A DNA stretch of 64,000 bases from Comamonas phosphati (GTDB lineage Bacteria; Pseudomonadota; Gammaproteobacteria; Burkholderiales; Burkholderiaceae_C), in contig NZ_BMEU01000020.1 in assembly GCF_014637085.1 (NCBI RefSeq), forward strand, positions 20,378 to 84,377. The letters run 5' to 3'. A program made the translations under genes and the position numbers. The first letter of the stretch is position 1. Each line of letters begins with the position of its first letter. Shown here piece after piece: positions 37,027 through 48,300 of the stretch. The notes beneath the pieces are model-generated. The model worked only from the letters and a program-made list of their open reading frames with translations. It searched no databases and had not been told where the DNA came from.

Positions 37027-37803
37027 CTACTCTGGCGGCTGGCGCAGCACGGCGCGCACGGCGGTCAGCTGGCGCCGCGAGACGGCCAGCATCTCGGGCA
37101 CGCCGTGCAGCTGCAGCATCCAGCTTTCGCCATCGGCTCCATCGTCGCAGCGCTCCAGTCCGCGCAGGGCGGAGCGTGCCACTAGTGCATTGCGGTGCAC
37201 GCGCAGCAGATGTTCTCCGTGCAGCTCCTCGAGTTCGGCCAGGGCGCCGTCGAGGATGTAGTGGCGGGCGGCGGTGCGCACCGTGATGTATTTCTGCTCG
37301 GCCTTGAGGTAGAGCACCTCGGCCAGGGGCAGGCGCAGCGTGCGGCCGCGCTCCTGGATCAGCAGCTGCGCGCCGGCTTCGCGCGCCGCCTGGGTGCCCT
37401 GGGCCTCGATGGCGCGCGCGGCCTTGAGCAAGGCCTGCTCCAGCCGTTCCAGGCGTACGGGCTTGGTCAGGTAGTCCGCGGCGTCGAGCTCGAAGGCGTC
37501 GACGGCGTGGTGGGCATGGGCCGTCACGAAGACGATGGCGACAGGATGGGGCAGGGCGCGCAGCGCATGGGCCAGCGCCAGGCCGTCCCGGCCCGGCATG
37601 TGGATGTCCAGCAGCACGAGCTGGACGGGCCGGGACATCTGCTGTGCGGCCTGCAGCACCTCCAGGGCCTGGCTGGCATCGGCCGCCTCCTGCACCAAGA
37701 GGGGTTCGCGGCCCTGGCGGCCCTCGCGCTCTTCGCAATCGCCCAGCAGCGTGCGCAGGCGGGATCGGGCCAGGGCCTCGTCGTCAACGATCAGTATGTG
37801 CAT
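37027..37803 (-). CDS. LytTR-type response regulator (AlgR/LytR family)
   Basis: A 258-residue regulator. The receiver domain starts HILIVDDEALARSRLRTLL, with the phospho-acceptor aspartate in VLLDIHMPG and the conserved lysine in YLTKPVR. The C-terminal LytTR DNA-binding domain spans about residues 150-250 (EVLYLKAEQKYITVRT, LLRVHRNALVARSAL). The start MHILIVDD fits the receiver fold. It overlaps the kinase gene by 20 bases, so both are co-expressed. AlgR of Pseudomonas is the closest type; the target is unknown. Confidence 0.9.
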   Translation of the reverse strand: MHILIVDDEALARSRLRTLLGDCEEREGRQGREPLLVQEAADASQALEVLQAAQQMSRPVQLVLLDIHMPGRDGLALAHALRALPHPVAIVFVTAHAHHAVDAFELDAADYLTKPVRLERLEQALLKAARAIEAQGTQAAREAGAQLLIQERGRTLRLPLAEVLYLKAEQKYITVRTAARHYILDGALAELEELHGEHLLRVHRNALVARSALRGLERCDDGADGESWMLQLHGVPEMLAVSRRQLTAVRAVLRQPPE

Positions 37804-38836
37804 GGCGAGGGGGCAGGGGAACGGCGATACGCACGATGAAAAAGCCGCCCTGGGCGCGGGCCGCAAAGCTGCTGTGCAGATCGTGCAGCAGCGAGAGGCG
37901 GGCCTTCACATTGGCCAGGGCGATCTGGTGGCCGCTGGGAGACGCGGTCGATCCGTTGCCCGCAGGCAGGGTGTTGATGATGTGCACCACGGCCTGCTCG
38001 CCGCGCTTCTGGGTGCGGATCTGCAGCTTGCCGCCGCGCAGGCCGGGCTCCACGCCGTGGCGGATGGCGTTCTCCACCAGCGGCTGCAGCAGCAGCGGCG
38101 GCAGCAGCGCGCCGTGGGCGGCCGGGTCGAGCTGCCACTGCAGCTGCAGCCGCTCGCCGAAACGCACCTGTTCGATGGCCAGATAGCGCTGGGCCAGTTC
38201 GATCTCCTGCGCCAGCGTGGCCGTGCTGTGCGGCTCGGCCAGGGCGTAGCGGAACAGATCGCTCAAATCCTCCAGCAAGGCCTCGGCCTTGGCGGGCTCG
38301 GCGCGCACCAGGGCGATGGCGCTGTTGAGCGTGTTGAACAGAAAGTGCGGGCGTATCCGCGACTGCAGCTCGGACAGGCGCGCCTGGGTCTGGGCGGGCG
38401 TGCTGCCGCGCGCACGCAGCACCAGGGCCGTGACCAGCACGGCCGCCAGCAGGCCGCCGGTGACGGCGCTGGCCAGCCAGGGTGCGTCGGTCAGGCCTAT
38501 CCAGCGCAGGGTGGCGCAGGCGTAGAGGCCGGCCAGCAGGCCCAGCGCCACGCCGGCCAGGTACTGGCCGCGCGTGTGCATGCGCTGCAGCCGGTGCTTG
38601 AGGCTGCAGGCCGCGATCAGCCAGACCAGGGTGCCGGGCAGGCTGGCGCCGGTCAGCAAGGCCAGGCGCGACAACCATTCGGGCGGCGTGTCCGCGCCGT
38701 ACATGGCCGCGGCCGCAATCACGGCCTGCACGAAGAGTACGGCGCGCAGCACCACGCCTGCACTGCAGGCATCGAACACCAGTGCCTGCGGCAGGCGCGG
38801 CGCGGTGTCGGTCGGGGCGGCGGTCGGGTTCGGCAC
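37784..38836 (-). CDS. LytS/AlgZ-type sensor histidine kinase
   Basis: A protein of about 350 residues with four or five membrane helices (residues 20-150) followed by the His_kinase domain motif RIRPHFLFNTLNSAIALV and a C-terminal ATPase with LLLQPLVENAIRHGVEPG. It should phosphorylate the overlapping LytTR regulator. The start is uncertain: GTG 38836 keeps it clear of the neighbouring exporter, whereas an ATG at 38953 would overlap that gene's end by 71 bases. Confidence 0.85.
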   Translation of the reverse strand: MPNPTAAPTDTAPRLPQALVFDACSAGVVLRAVLFVQAVIAAAAMYGADTPPEWLSRLALLTGASLPGTLVWLIAACSLKHRLQRMHTRGQYLAGVALGLLAGLYACATLRWIGLTDAPWLASAVTGGLLAAVLVTALVLRARGSTPAQTQARLSELQSRIRPHFLFNTLNSAIALVRAEPAKAEALLEDLSDLFRYALAEPHSTATLAQEIELAQRYLAIEQVRFGERLQLQWQLDPAAHGALLPPLLLQPLVENAIRHGVEPGLRGGKLQIRTQKRGEQAVVHIINTLPAGNGSTASPSGHQIALANVKARLSLLHDLHSSFAARAQGGFFIVRIAVPLPPRHAHTDR

Positions 38837-38882
38837 GATGGGGCTGCAATGGATGGTTCGTGGCTGCCGATTATGGCGGCGG

Positions 38883-39881
38883 CTAGGCGTATCCGGCCAT
38901 GCCGGCGCGCGCAGCTTCGTGCGCCGGTTCTGCCCGGTGTTCAGCCTGGGCAAAGCGCTTGAGCGACCAGCCTATGCCGGCCAGGATCAGCGCGATGGCC
39001 AGGCACGCGTTCCAGCCCGGCAGGCGCTTTTCCCAGCCGAAGTGGTAGAGCAGCGTGAACAAGGTCTTGAACACCACGAGCTGGCCCATGAGCGAGACCG
39101 GCAGGCGCACGCTGGCCGCGTTCCAGGCCAGGTTGCCCAGCCAGGAGCAGAACACGGCCATGCCCAGGCACAGCAGCCAGAAGGTCTGCCAGCGCGCCGG
39201 GGCGATCTGCTGCGTGGCGGCCGGTGCCAGCCACCACCACAGCGCGGCCAGCACCAGGCTCATTACGCCAACGACCAGGCCCCACAGCGTGGACCACTCC
39301 GAGCCGTTGAAACTGCTGTCGCGCAGAAAGCGGTTGTTGTCGATGGCATAGCGGCTCCAGGCCAGCAGGGACAGCACGGCCATGAAGACGCCGCCCGCAT
39401 AGCGCGCGCCGCCCGTGCCGCCGGCGGACAGGGCCAGGCCCAGGGCCTGGCTGTTGATGGTGACGATGCCCAGCACGATCAGCAGCAGCGGCGCGGCCAG
39501 GCGCCGCAGGGGCAGCGAGCCGGCCGTGTGGCGCGCCATCAGCGGCACCAGCACGGGCACCAGGCCGATGATCAGCGAAGTCACCGGCACGCCCACCCAT
39601 TGCACGGCCGTGGCGGCCGCGGCGAAGTAGGCGATATTGCCGACCAGCGCCAGCCAGGCCAGGCGCAGCAGGTCCCGCTTGCGGATGCGCGGCAGCAGCC
39701 GGGCGGCGCGCGGCGCAAAGATGCACAAGGCCACCACCCCGTAAAGGCCAAAACGGGCAAAAGTGATTTGCAGCGGCGAAAACTCGGGCAGCAAAGTGGG
39801 CACCATGTAAATGGCGCCCCAAAGACCGCAGGCGGCGAGCGCGAACACCAGACCCTGGGCCATCGACGAACGGGAAGACAT
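38883..39881 (-). CDS. DMT-superfamily (EamA) exporter
   Basis: A 332-residue membrane protein with ten hydrophobic helices and two EamA repeats (GLVFALAACGLWGAIYMVPTLL; YAGGVFMAVLSLLAWSRYAIDNN). Substrate unknown; relatives export amino acids or metabolites. ATG 39881 is used, not the TTG one codon earlier. Divergent from argH across 368 bp. Confidence 0.85.
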   Translation of the reverse strand: MSSRSSMAQGLVFALAACGLWGAIYMVPTLLPEFSPLQITFARFGLYGVVALCIFAPRAARLLPRIRKRDLLRLAWLALVGNIAYFAAAATAVQWVGVPVTSLIIGLVPVLVPLMARHTAGSLPLRRLAAPLLLIVLGIVTINSQALGLALSAGGTGGARYAGGVFMAVLSLLAWSRYAIDNNRFLRDSSFNGSEWSTLWGLVVGVMSLVLAALWWWLAPAATQQIAPARWQTFWLLCLGMAVFCSWLGNLAWNAASVRLPVSLMGQLVVFKTLFTLLYHFGWEKRLPGWNACLAIALILAGIGWSLKRFAQAEHRAEPAHEAARAGMAGYA

Positions 39882-40034
39882 CAACTACATAGGCCGGCGC
39901 TTGTTAAGTGCCGGCCCGTCAAACTGCCGCAGACCAAGATGGCCCGCACTATCGCGGGCCCACCGCCAAGGCGAGCGCGATTGTGCGCCGCAAGCCATGG
40001 CCGTGGTGGCCCAGGTCTTTGGCTCAGTCGGATG

Positions 40035-40105
40035 AGTTTTGAAACAAATCGAGCTGCAGCGCTTTTCAGGTAAGCGAGTGGGCTTTCAAAAACATAGCAT
40101 TCGTG
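40035..40105. repeat. low-G+C intergenic repeat, copy
   Basis: Contains TTTTGAAACAAATCGAGCTG, CAGCGCTTTTCAGG and AAAAACATAGC, the same style as the segments at 34722 and 60745. The 39882-40249 interval (368 bp) otherwise holds the divergent promoters of the exporter and argH, and no gene. Confidence 0.4.
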
Positions 40106-40180
40106 GTGGCGAGCGCTGTCTGTTTTTTGCCATCGCCCGGGGTTACGGCTGCCCGCAGGCTGACCGGCCGGCACCGCCGA

Positions 40181-40186
40181 TAAAAT
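40181..40186 (+). promoter_or_regulatory. possible argH -10 element
   Basis: TAAAAT in the context CGATAAAATGGACGC lies 64 bases before the argH ATG. A poor -35 (CTGACC) is 15 bases upstream. Confidence 0.3.
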
Positions 40187-40249
40187 GGACGCTTTCGCGG
40201 GCCGCTGCAGTCCGCTGCGATTTCACCAGGCTCACCCGCTTTGCCCCCT

Positions 40250-41707
40250 ATGTCCGCCCATCAAAACTCCACTCCCTCGCACAACCAGCTCGACACCAAG
40301 GCCGAGGCCTGGTCCGCCCTGTTCTCCGAACCCATGAGCGATCTGGTCAAGCGCTACACCTCCAGCGTGTTCTTCGACAAGCGCATGTGGCAGGCCGACA
40401 TCCAGGGCAGCCTGGCGCACGCCGAAATGCTGTCGGTCCAGAAGATCATTGCGGCCGAGGACTTCGCAGCCATCCAGAAGGGCATGGCGCAGATCGCGGC
40501 CGAAATCGAGGCCGGCAGCTTCGACTGGAAGCTGGACCTCGAAGACGTGCACCTGAACATCGAGGCGCGCCTGACCCAGCTCGTGGGCGATGCCGGCAAG
40601 CGCCTGCACACGGGCCGCAGCCGCAACGACCAGGTGGCCACCGACGTGCGCCTGTGGCTGCGCGGCGAGATCGATCTGATCGAAGGCCTGCTCAAGGAGC
40701 TGCAGCGTTCGCTGGTCGAAGTGGCCGAGAAGAACGTCGACGTGATCCTGCCCGGCTTCACCCACCTGCAGGTGGCCCAGCCCGTAAGCTTCGCCCATCA
40801 CCTGCTGGCCTATGTGGAAATGTTCAAGCGCGACGCCGAGCGCATGCTCGACGTGCGCCGCCGCGTGAACGTGCTGCCCCTGGGCAGCGCGGCCCTGGCC
40901 GGCACCACCTACCCGCTGGACCGCGAGCGCGTGGCCAGGACCCTGGGTATGGAAGCCGTGTCGCAGAACTCGCTGGACGGCGTGAGCGACCGCGACTTCG
41001 CCATCGAGTTCACCGCCGCCGCTTCGCTGTGCATGGTGCACATCAGCCGCCTGTCGGAGGAGCTGATCATCTGGATGAGCCAGAACTTCGGCTTCATCAA
41101 GATCGCCGACCGCTTCACCACCGGTTCGTCGATCATGCCCCAGAAGAAGAACCCCGACGTGCCCGAGCTGGCGCGCGGCAAGACCGGCCGCGTGGTCGGC
41201 CACCTGATGGGCCTGATCACCTTGATGAAGGGCCAGCCCCTGGCCTACAACAAGGACAACCAGGAAGACAAGGAGCCGCTGTTCGACACCGTGGACACCT
41301 TGAAGGACACGCTGCGCATCTTCGCCGAGATGATCGGCGGCCAGCTGAACCCGGCCACGGGCGCCAAGGAAGGCGGCATCACCGTCAACGCCGACAACAT
41401 GCGCGCCGCCGCGCTCAAGGGCTATGCCACGGCCACCGACCTGGCCGACTACCTGGTCAAGAAGGGCCTGCCCTTCCGCGATGCCCACGAGACCGTGGCC
41501 CATGCCGTGAAGCTGGCTACGCAAAAAGGCGTGGACCTGACCGAGCTGCCTTTGCCTGAGCTGCAGGCCTTCAACCCGAACATCGAAGCCGATGTGTTCG
41601 AGGCGCTGAGCCTGGAAGGCTCGCTCAACGCCCGCAACACGCTGGGCGGCACGGCACCGGCGCAGGTGCGCGCCCAACTGGCCAGGAACAAGGCGCGTCT
41701 GGGCTGA
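40250..41707 (+). CDS. argH: argininosuccinate lyase
   Basis: Splits argininosuccinate to arginine and fumarate, the last step of arginine synthesis. The 485-residue protein has [13 protein letters not shown] (substrate site), TVN-type [11 protein letters not shown] and the fumarase/aspartase superfamily signature [12 protein letters not shown] at about residues 293-304. ATG 40250 is used. A strong terminator follows. Confidence 0.96.
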   Translation: MSAHQNSTPSHNQLDTKAEAWSALFSEPMSDLVKRYTSSVFFDKRMWQADIQGSLAHAEMLSVQKIIAAEDFAAIQKGMAQIAAEIEAGSFDWKLDLEDVHLNIEARLTQLVGDAGKRLHTGRSRNDQVATDVRLWLRGEIDLIEGLLKELQRSLVEVAEKNVDVILPGFTHLQVAQPVSFAHHLLAYVEMFKRDAERMLDVRRRVNVLPLGSAALAGTTYPLDRERVARTLGMEAVSQNSLDGVSDRDFAIEFTAAASLCMVHISRLSEELIIWMSQNFGFIKIADRFTTGSSIMPQKKNPDVPELARGKTGRVVGHLMGLITLMKGQPLAYNKDNQEDKEPLFDTVDTLKDTLRIFAEMIGGQLNPATGAKEGGITVNADNMRAAALKGYATATDLADYLVKKGLPFRDAHETVAHAVKLATQKGVDLTELPLPELQAFNPNIEADVFEALSLEGSLNARNTLGGTAPAQVRAQLARNKARLG

Positions 41708-41749
41708 TCGAGCCCTTGCCGTGAACTTGTGGCGTAATCACTGCGCCGG

Positions 41750-41775
41750 AAAAGCGCCCTTTGCCGGGCGCTTTT
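41750..41775. terminator. argH terminator
   Basis: AAAAGCGCCC and GGGCGCTTTT form a perfect 10-bp stem with a 6-base loop and a T-rich tail (TTTTGTTTT). Confidence 0.92.
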
Positions 41776-41818
41776 GTTTTGGGTAGTTTCGGAAGATTCA
41801 AGGAAAAAGCAGGATTTC

Positions 41819-42163
41819 ATGGAGAAGCACAAGGCCGGCAAGCTGCGCGTGATCGGCGTGCTGGGCACCAGGCGCCAGGCCGCCATGCCCGAAGTGCCCA
41901 CGCGGGCCGAGCAGGGCATCAAGGGCTTCGAGGACCTGCCGTACTACGGCATCTATGCGCCCAGGGGTAGGCCGCGGGCTTTCGTGGACCGGTTTTCGTC
42001 GGCGCTGGCGGCCGTGCTCGGGCAGCAGGATGTGCACGAACAGCTCACGGCGCTTGGTCTTACAGTCGGACACATGGACTCCGGACAGCTGGCCAGCCGA
42101 GAGGCCGCTTACACCCGGGCATGGGCCGGTATCATTCGGCGCAGTGGTTTCCAGCCGCAGTAG
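41819..42163 (+). pseudogene. remnant of a Bug (TctC) family receptor gene
   Basis: The frame encodes only the C-terminal third of a Bug-family periplasmic receptor: AGKLRVIGVLGTRRQAAMPE, VPTRAEQGIKGFEDLPYYG, IYAPRG..PRAFVDRFSSAL and the ending WAGIIRRSGFQPQ. The signal peptide and the first two thirds are missing. The sequence starts right after the argH terminator, so a deletion joined it there. No promoter or ribosome site is visible. Confidence 0.8.
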
Positions 42164-42188
42164 CCCGCGCGTGCAGCATCTGCTCAAC

Positions 42189-42222
42189 AGCCCTGCTTCG
42201 CCCGAGGAGCAGGGCTTTTTTG
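42189..42222 (+). terminator. rho-independent terminator after the Bug remnant
   Basis: AGCCCTGCT and AGCAGGGCT form a 9-bp stem with a 10-base loop, followed by six T residues. It presumably ended the original receptor gene. Confidence 0.88.
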
Positions 42223-42318
42223 CGTCGGCTTCGGAATGACGGCGGATGCGCCGGGCGATGGCACCAGATCAAGACAATGGGCCGCGAGCACATCGCCGGG
42301 CCGGAGGGGAGAGCTGTT

Positions 42319-45300
42319 ATGACCGTGCAGTGCGCGCAGAAGTGCCGGGAGGCGCCCCGGGCGCCGGCGTGGCGCAAAGTCCTGGGGGCAGGCTTGCTGT
42401 GGGGGCTGGCTGCCGCATCGGCGCACGCTGTTGGCATTCGCCAGTTCAGCCCGCAAGGCGAGGTGGCCAAGGTGGGGCAGGTGGTGGTCCAGCTCGACGG
42501 CGCCGGCGTGCGCCTTGGCGACCCCCAGGCCGCCGCGCCCGTGGCGCTCCAATGCAGCGACGCGCAGGCGGCACAGGGCACGGGGCGCTGGAACAGCGAG
42601 AAGGAGTGGGTGTTCGACTTCGCGGACAACCTGCCCGCCGGCGTGCGCTGCACGGCGCAGCTCAACCCCCGGTTCAAGACGGTCTCGGGCACGGCGCTGA
42701 CGGGCGCGGCCAGCTATCAGTTCCAGACCGGTGGCCCGCAGGTGGACCGCATTGCCCCCGACACCTACGAGTCCATCGACGAGCAGCAGATGTTCGCGCT
42801 GCGCCTGACGGGCGCGGCCACGACCGAGAGCCTGCAAAAGCATATGTGGTGCACCTCGGAAGGCGTGGGCGAACGTATTCCCGTGCAACTGGTCACGGGC
42901 AAGGACCGCGATGCCGTGCTGCTGCAGCAGCGCTGGGACAAGGATGCGGCCAGGAACCCGCAGAAGTATGTGGTGCTCAGCTGCAACCGCCGTCTGACTT
43001 CGGGCAGCAAGATGACGCTGGTCTACGGCCAGGGCGTGGCCATGGTCAATGGACTGGCCAGCAAGGACGTGCAGCGCTACGAATACAGCGTGCGCGAGCC
43101 GTTCTCCGCGGACTTCAGCTGCGAGCGTGAAAACGCCCAGGCGGCCTGCCTGCCGATCCGCCCCATGCGCCTGTCCTTCAACGCGCCGGTGCCGCGCAAG
43201 CTCATCGAAGGCATACGCCTCAAGAGCGGCGCCTCGGCGGTCGCGCCCATCATCGAGCAGAACGGCGACAAGCTGGCGCCCGATTCGCTGATCGACAGCG
43301 TGAGCTTCCCGGCCACGATGACGGCGAATGCCAAGTACACCGTGGAGCTGCCGCCCCAGTTCAAGGATGCGGCCGGCCGCACGCTGGCGAACGCCGGCAT
43401 GTTCCCGCTGGCCACGGCCACGGGCGCCATGCCGCCGCTGGCCAAGTTCGCGGCTTCGCCCTTCGGCATCGTGGAGCGCTTTGCCGAAGGCCCGGACGGC
43501 CCGGCCCTGCTGCCAGTGACGCTGCGCAACGTGGAGCCCGAGCTGGCCGCGCAGGCGCTCGACGCCAGCCTGGTGCGCACCAAGAAGGGCGGCACGGATG
43601 CCGACATCATCGCCTGGCTGCACAAGCTGGAGGACTATGACAGCTACACCGTCAGCCGCAAGGATGCGGCGCGCGACGTGAAGGTACTGCCGCCCGTCAT
43701 CAATGACGACAAGACTTATGTGCAGACGCGCATGCTGTCCCTGCTCGATGGCCAGAGCCAGGTCAGGAAGCTGGAGATGCCCAAGGCATCCAAGGGCGAT
43801 CCGCGCCCCTTCGAGGTCGTCGGCATTCCGCTGAACCCGGGCTTCCAGGTCGTCGAGATCGCCTCGCCCATGCTGGGCAAGTCGCTGCTCGACGAAGGCT
43901 ACGGCGCGGGCCGCACCATGTATGTGCGCACCTCGGCCCTGGTGACCAACCTGGCCGTGCACTTCAAGCTGGGCCGCGAAAATTCCGTGGCCTGGGTCAC
44001 CACGCTGGACAAGGGCAAGGTGGTGCCGGGCGCCAAGGTGCAGGTATCCGACTGCAACGGCCGTGCGCTGGCATCGGCCACCACCAACGAGCAGGGCATT
44101 GCCTCGTTCCCGGGCCTGGACCCCCATGCGCCCTCGTGCAATCGGGGCAACCAGGGCTACTACCATGCTGCCGCCTACTTCGTGAGCGCCCGTTCCAATA
44201 CGGACAAGGGCGAGGAGCTGGCCTTCACCTGGAGCAACTGGCAAAAGGGCATCGAGCCCTGGCGCTTCAACGCGCCCACCAGCAGCAGCGCCGAGCGTGA
44301 CGAAAACGCCCACACCATCTTCGACCGCATGCTGTTGCGTGCCGGCGAGACCGTGTCCATGAAGCACATCCTGCGCAGCCTCACGGGTCCGGGTGCAGGC
44401 ACGGACACACGCAACAATGGCTTTGCCCTGCCGGAAAACCGGCCCGACCAGCTGCGCATCACCCATGTGGGCAGCGGCCAGCGCTTCACGCAAGCCCTGA
44501 GTTGGCGCAAGACCGGCACGGGCGGCCTGAGCGCGGTCAGCGAATTCGCCATTCCCAAGGCCGCCAAGCTCGGCGAATACGAGGTGGAGCTGAGCCATGC
44601 CGGCGGCGGCTACCGCCGCACCTTCAGCACCGGTTCCTTCCGCGTGGAGGAATTTCGCCTGCCCTTGATGGAAGGCCGTGTCGGCCCCGAGGCCAAGGGC
44701 CAGCTCTACAACGTGAGCAGCGTGCCGGCCCAGGTGCAGCTCAACTATGTCTCGGGCGGTGCCGCGGCCCATCTGCCGGTCAAGGTGTCGGCCGTGGTGC
44801 GTGCCAAATCTCTGGACACAGCGCCGGACTTCTCCGGCTGGGACGGTTTCAGCTTCCGCCCGCCGCGCGGCGCCCAGGACCTGGAGCGCAGCGATGACGA
44901 GGAAGAGGCCGCCGGCAACGACAGCAAGGTGGTGGCCGACAAGCTGCCCGTGACGCTGGACGAGAACGGCCTGGGCAAGGTCACCATCGCCGATCTGCCC
45001 AAGTCCAGGCAAGCCCGCGAACTGCTCATGGAAGCCAGCTATGCCGACCCCAACGGCGAGGTGCAGACCCTGCGCAGCACGCAGACCCTGTGGCCTGCGG
45101 CCGTGGTGGCCGGCATCCGCGCCGAAGGCTGGATCTCGGTGGAGCGCAAGCTCAGCTTCCAGGCCCTGGCGCTCGATACCTCGGGCAAGGTCCGGGCCGG
45201 CGTGCCGGTCAAGGTGGAGGCCGTGGCCCGCATCACGACTTCCAGCCGCAAGCGCCTGGTCGGCGGCTTCTACAGCTATGACAACCAGACCACGCTGAAG

Positions 45301-48300
45301 CCGCTGGGCACGGTGTGCTCGGGCACCACCGACAGCCACGGCCTGCTGCAGTGCGAAGCCCAGCTGGCCCAGCCCGGCGAGGTGGAGCTGATCGTCTCGG
45401 CCACCGACCAGGACAGCCGCAGCGCGCAGGCCGCCACCAGCGTGTGGGTGACCGGCAAGGGCGAGCTGTGGTTCGGCGGCGAGGACCATGACCGCATGGA
45501 CGTGCTGGCCGAGCGCAAGAGCTACGAGCCCGGCGAGACGGCGCGCTTCCAGGTGCGCATGCCGTTCCGCAGCGCCACGGCCCTGGTGGCCGTGGAGCGC
45601 GAAGGCATCGTGAGCACCCAGGTGGTGGACCTCAACGGCGAGAGGCCCACGGTGGAGCTCAAGGTGCAGGATGGCTGGGGGCCCAACGTCTACGTGAGCG
45701 TGCTGGCCCTGCGCGGCCGCCTGCGCGAAGTGCCCTGGTACAGCTTTTTCACCTGGGGCTTCAAGTCCCCGCGCGAATGGTGGAATGCCTTCTGGCACGA
45801 GGGCAGGGAGTACGTCGCGCCCACGGCCATGGTGGACCTGTCCAAGCCGGCCTTCCGCTTCGGCATGGCCGAGATCCGCGTCGGCACCAAGGGCCATGCC
45901 ATCGCTGTGCAGCTCAGCGCCGACAAGGGCAGCTACAAGGTGCGCGGCACGGCCAAGGTCACCGTGAAGGCCACCCTGCCTGGCGGCAAGCCCGCGGCCG
46001 GCGCCGAAATCGCCGTGGCCGCCGTGGACCAGGCGCTGCTGGAGCTCATGCCCAACCCCAGCTGGCAACTGCTGGACGCCATGATGACCCGCCGCTCCTG
46101 GGGCGTGCAGACCGCCACGGCCCAGATGGAAGTGATAGGCCGGCGCCACTACGGCAAGAAGGCCGTGCCTGCGGGCGGTGGCGGTGGCCGCAGCCCCACG
46201 CGCGAGCTGCTCGACACCCTGCTGCTGTGGAAGCCCAACGTGGTGCTGGACGCCAGGGGCGAAGCCCGGATCGAAGTGCCGCTCAACGATGCGCTGACCA
46301 CCTTCCAGGTGGTGGTCGTGGCCGACCATGGCGTGGGCCTGTTCGGCACGGGCCAGACGGCGATCCGCACCACGCAGGACCTGCAGATCATCAGCGGCCT
46401 GCCGCCCCTGGTGCGCGAGGACGACCAGTTCCGCGCCCAGGTCACGCTGCGCAACACCTCGGCCAAGGCCATGCAGGTGGAGGTCACGCCGCGCGTCACC
46501 CTGCTGCAGCTGCAGGCCCGGAAGATCGACATCCCCGCTGGCGAGGCGCGTGAAGTGGCCTGGGACGTGAAGGCTCCGGCCCAGCTGGCCGGCACGCGCG
46601 CCGAGGCGTTGGTCTGGGAGATCTCGGCGCGCGACACCAGTGGGGGTGCCGATGCCGCCCAGGACGCGCTCAAGATCAGCCAGCGCATAGCTCCCGCCGT
46701 GCCGCTGTCGGTGCAGCAGGCCACGCTGGTGCAGCTGGACGGCAGCTATGCCGTGCCCGTGGCGCCGCCCGCCGATGCCCTGCCGGGACGCGGCGGCCTG
46801 CACATGTCGCTGGTGCCCAAGCTGACCGAAGGTCTGCCGGGCGTGCGCGACTGGTGGGCCCGCTACCCGTATTCCTGCCTGGAGCAGATCACGGGCAAGG
46901 CCGTGGGCATGAACAATGCCGACTTGTGGCAATCCACCATGGCCCAGCTGCCCAGCTATCTGGACGGTGACGGCCTGGCCAACTACTTCCCGCCGCGTGA
47001 TGGCTTCAGCGACCGCGGCAGCGACACGCTGACGGCGCACCTGCTGAACCTGTCGGCCCTGGCCCAGGGCGTGGACCAGCGCTTCGTGCTGCCCGCGGCC
47101 GAGCGTGCGCGCATAGAAGACGGCCTGATCGCCTTCGTGGAAGGCCGCATCCAGCGCAACTTCTGGAGCCCGCGAACCGGAAAAGGCGGGGACCTGGACG
47201 TGCGCAAGCTGGCCGCCATGGCGGCCCTAGCCCTGTCGGGCAAGGCCACGCCGCGCATGCTCGACAGCATCAACATCACGCCCAATCAGTGGCCCACCCA
47301 TGCGGTGATCGACCTGGCGGCCCTGCTGCAGCGCATGAAGGGCGCGCCGCAGCGCGCTGAACGTCTGGCCCAGGCCATGCAGATCCTGCGCAGCCGCCTG
47401 AGCTTCAACGGCACGCGCGCGGGCTTCTCCACCGATCAGGACGACGGCTGGTGGTGGCTGATGCAGGGCCCCGACGTGAACCTGGCGCGCCTGATGCTGC
47501 TGACCATGGACCAGCCCGAGTGGAAGGACGACATGCCGCGCCTGGTCAGCGGCTTCATTGCCCGCCAGCAGTCGGGCGCCTGGAGCACCACCACGGCCAA
47601 TCTGTGGGGGGCGCTGGCGCTGCGCCGCTTGTCGCAGAAGTACGAAGCCGTGCCCGTGGCCGGGACCACGCTGGCCAGCATGAACGGCAACGAGGCCAAG
47701 GTGGACTGGAGCGCCGTCAAGCGCGCCACCTCCGATGACGTGCAGGGCGCGGCCCATGCCACCAGCCTGTTCGGCGCGCCCGTGCGTGCCGGCGGCCTGT
47801 TGAACAACACCATGTTCATGCCCTGGAAAGATGCCGGCAAGACCGGCAAGGGCCAGCTCACCGTGACCCAGCAGGGCACGGGCAAGCCCTGGCTGACCGT
47901 GCAGTCCGTCGCGGCCGTGCAGCTCAAGCAGCCGTTCAGTTCGGGCTATGTCGTCAAGCGCACCGTGATGCCCGTGGAGCAGGCCGACAAAAGCCTGGGC
48001 ACAGGCCAGTACACGCGCGGCGACGTGCTGCGCGTGACGCTGGAGGTGCAGGGCAAGGCCGACATGACCTGGGTGGCGATCACCGACCCGGTGCCCACGG
48101 GCGCCATCATTCTCGGTGGCGGCCTGGGCCGTGACTCGGAGATCGCCTCGGCCGGCGAGAAGCAGGAGGGCGCGGGCTGGCTGGCCTATGAGGAGCGCAG
48201 CTTCGAGGCCTACCGTGCCTACTACCAGTACCTGCCCGCGGGCAAGACCAAGGTGGAGTACACGGTGCGCCTGAACAATGCCGGCGAGTTCGCCCTGCCA

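Noticed and set aside
42184-47040. Open frame of over 1600 codons on the minus strand
   Set aside because: It is the exact antisense of the alpha-2-macroglobulin gene in high-G+C DNA. Its translation is low-complexity (His/Gly/Ala/Gln-rich) without domains, while the plus frame has a signal peptide and thioester motif.
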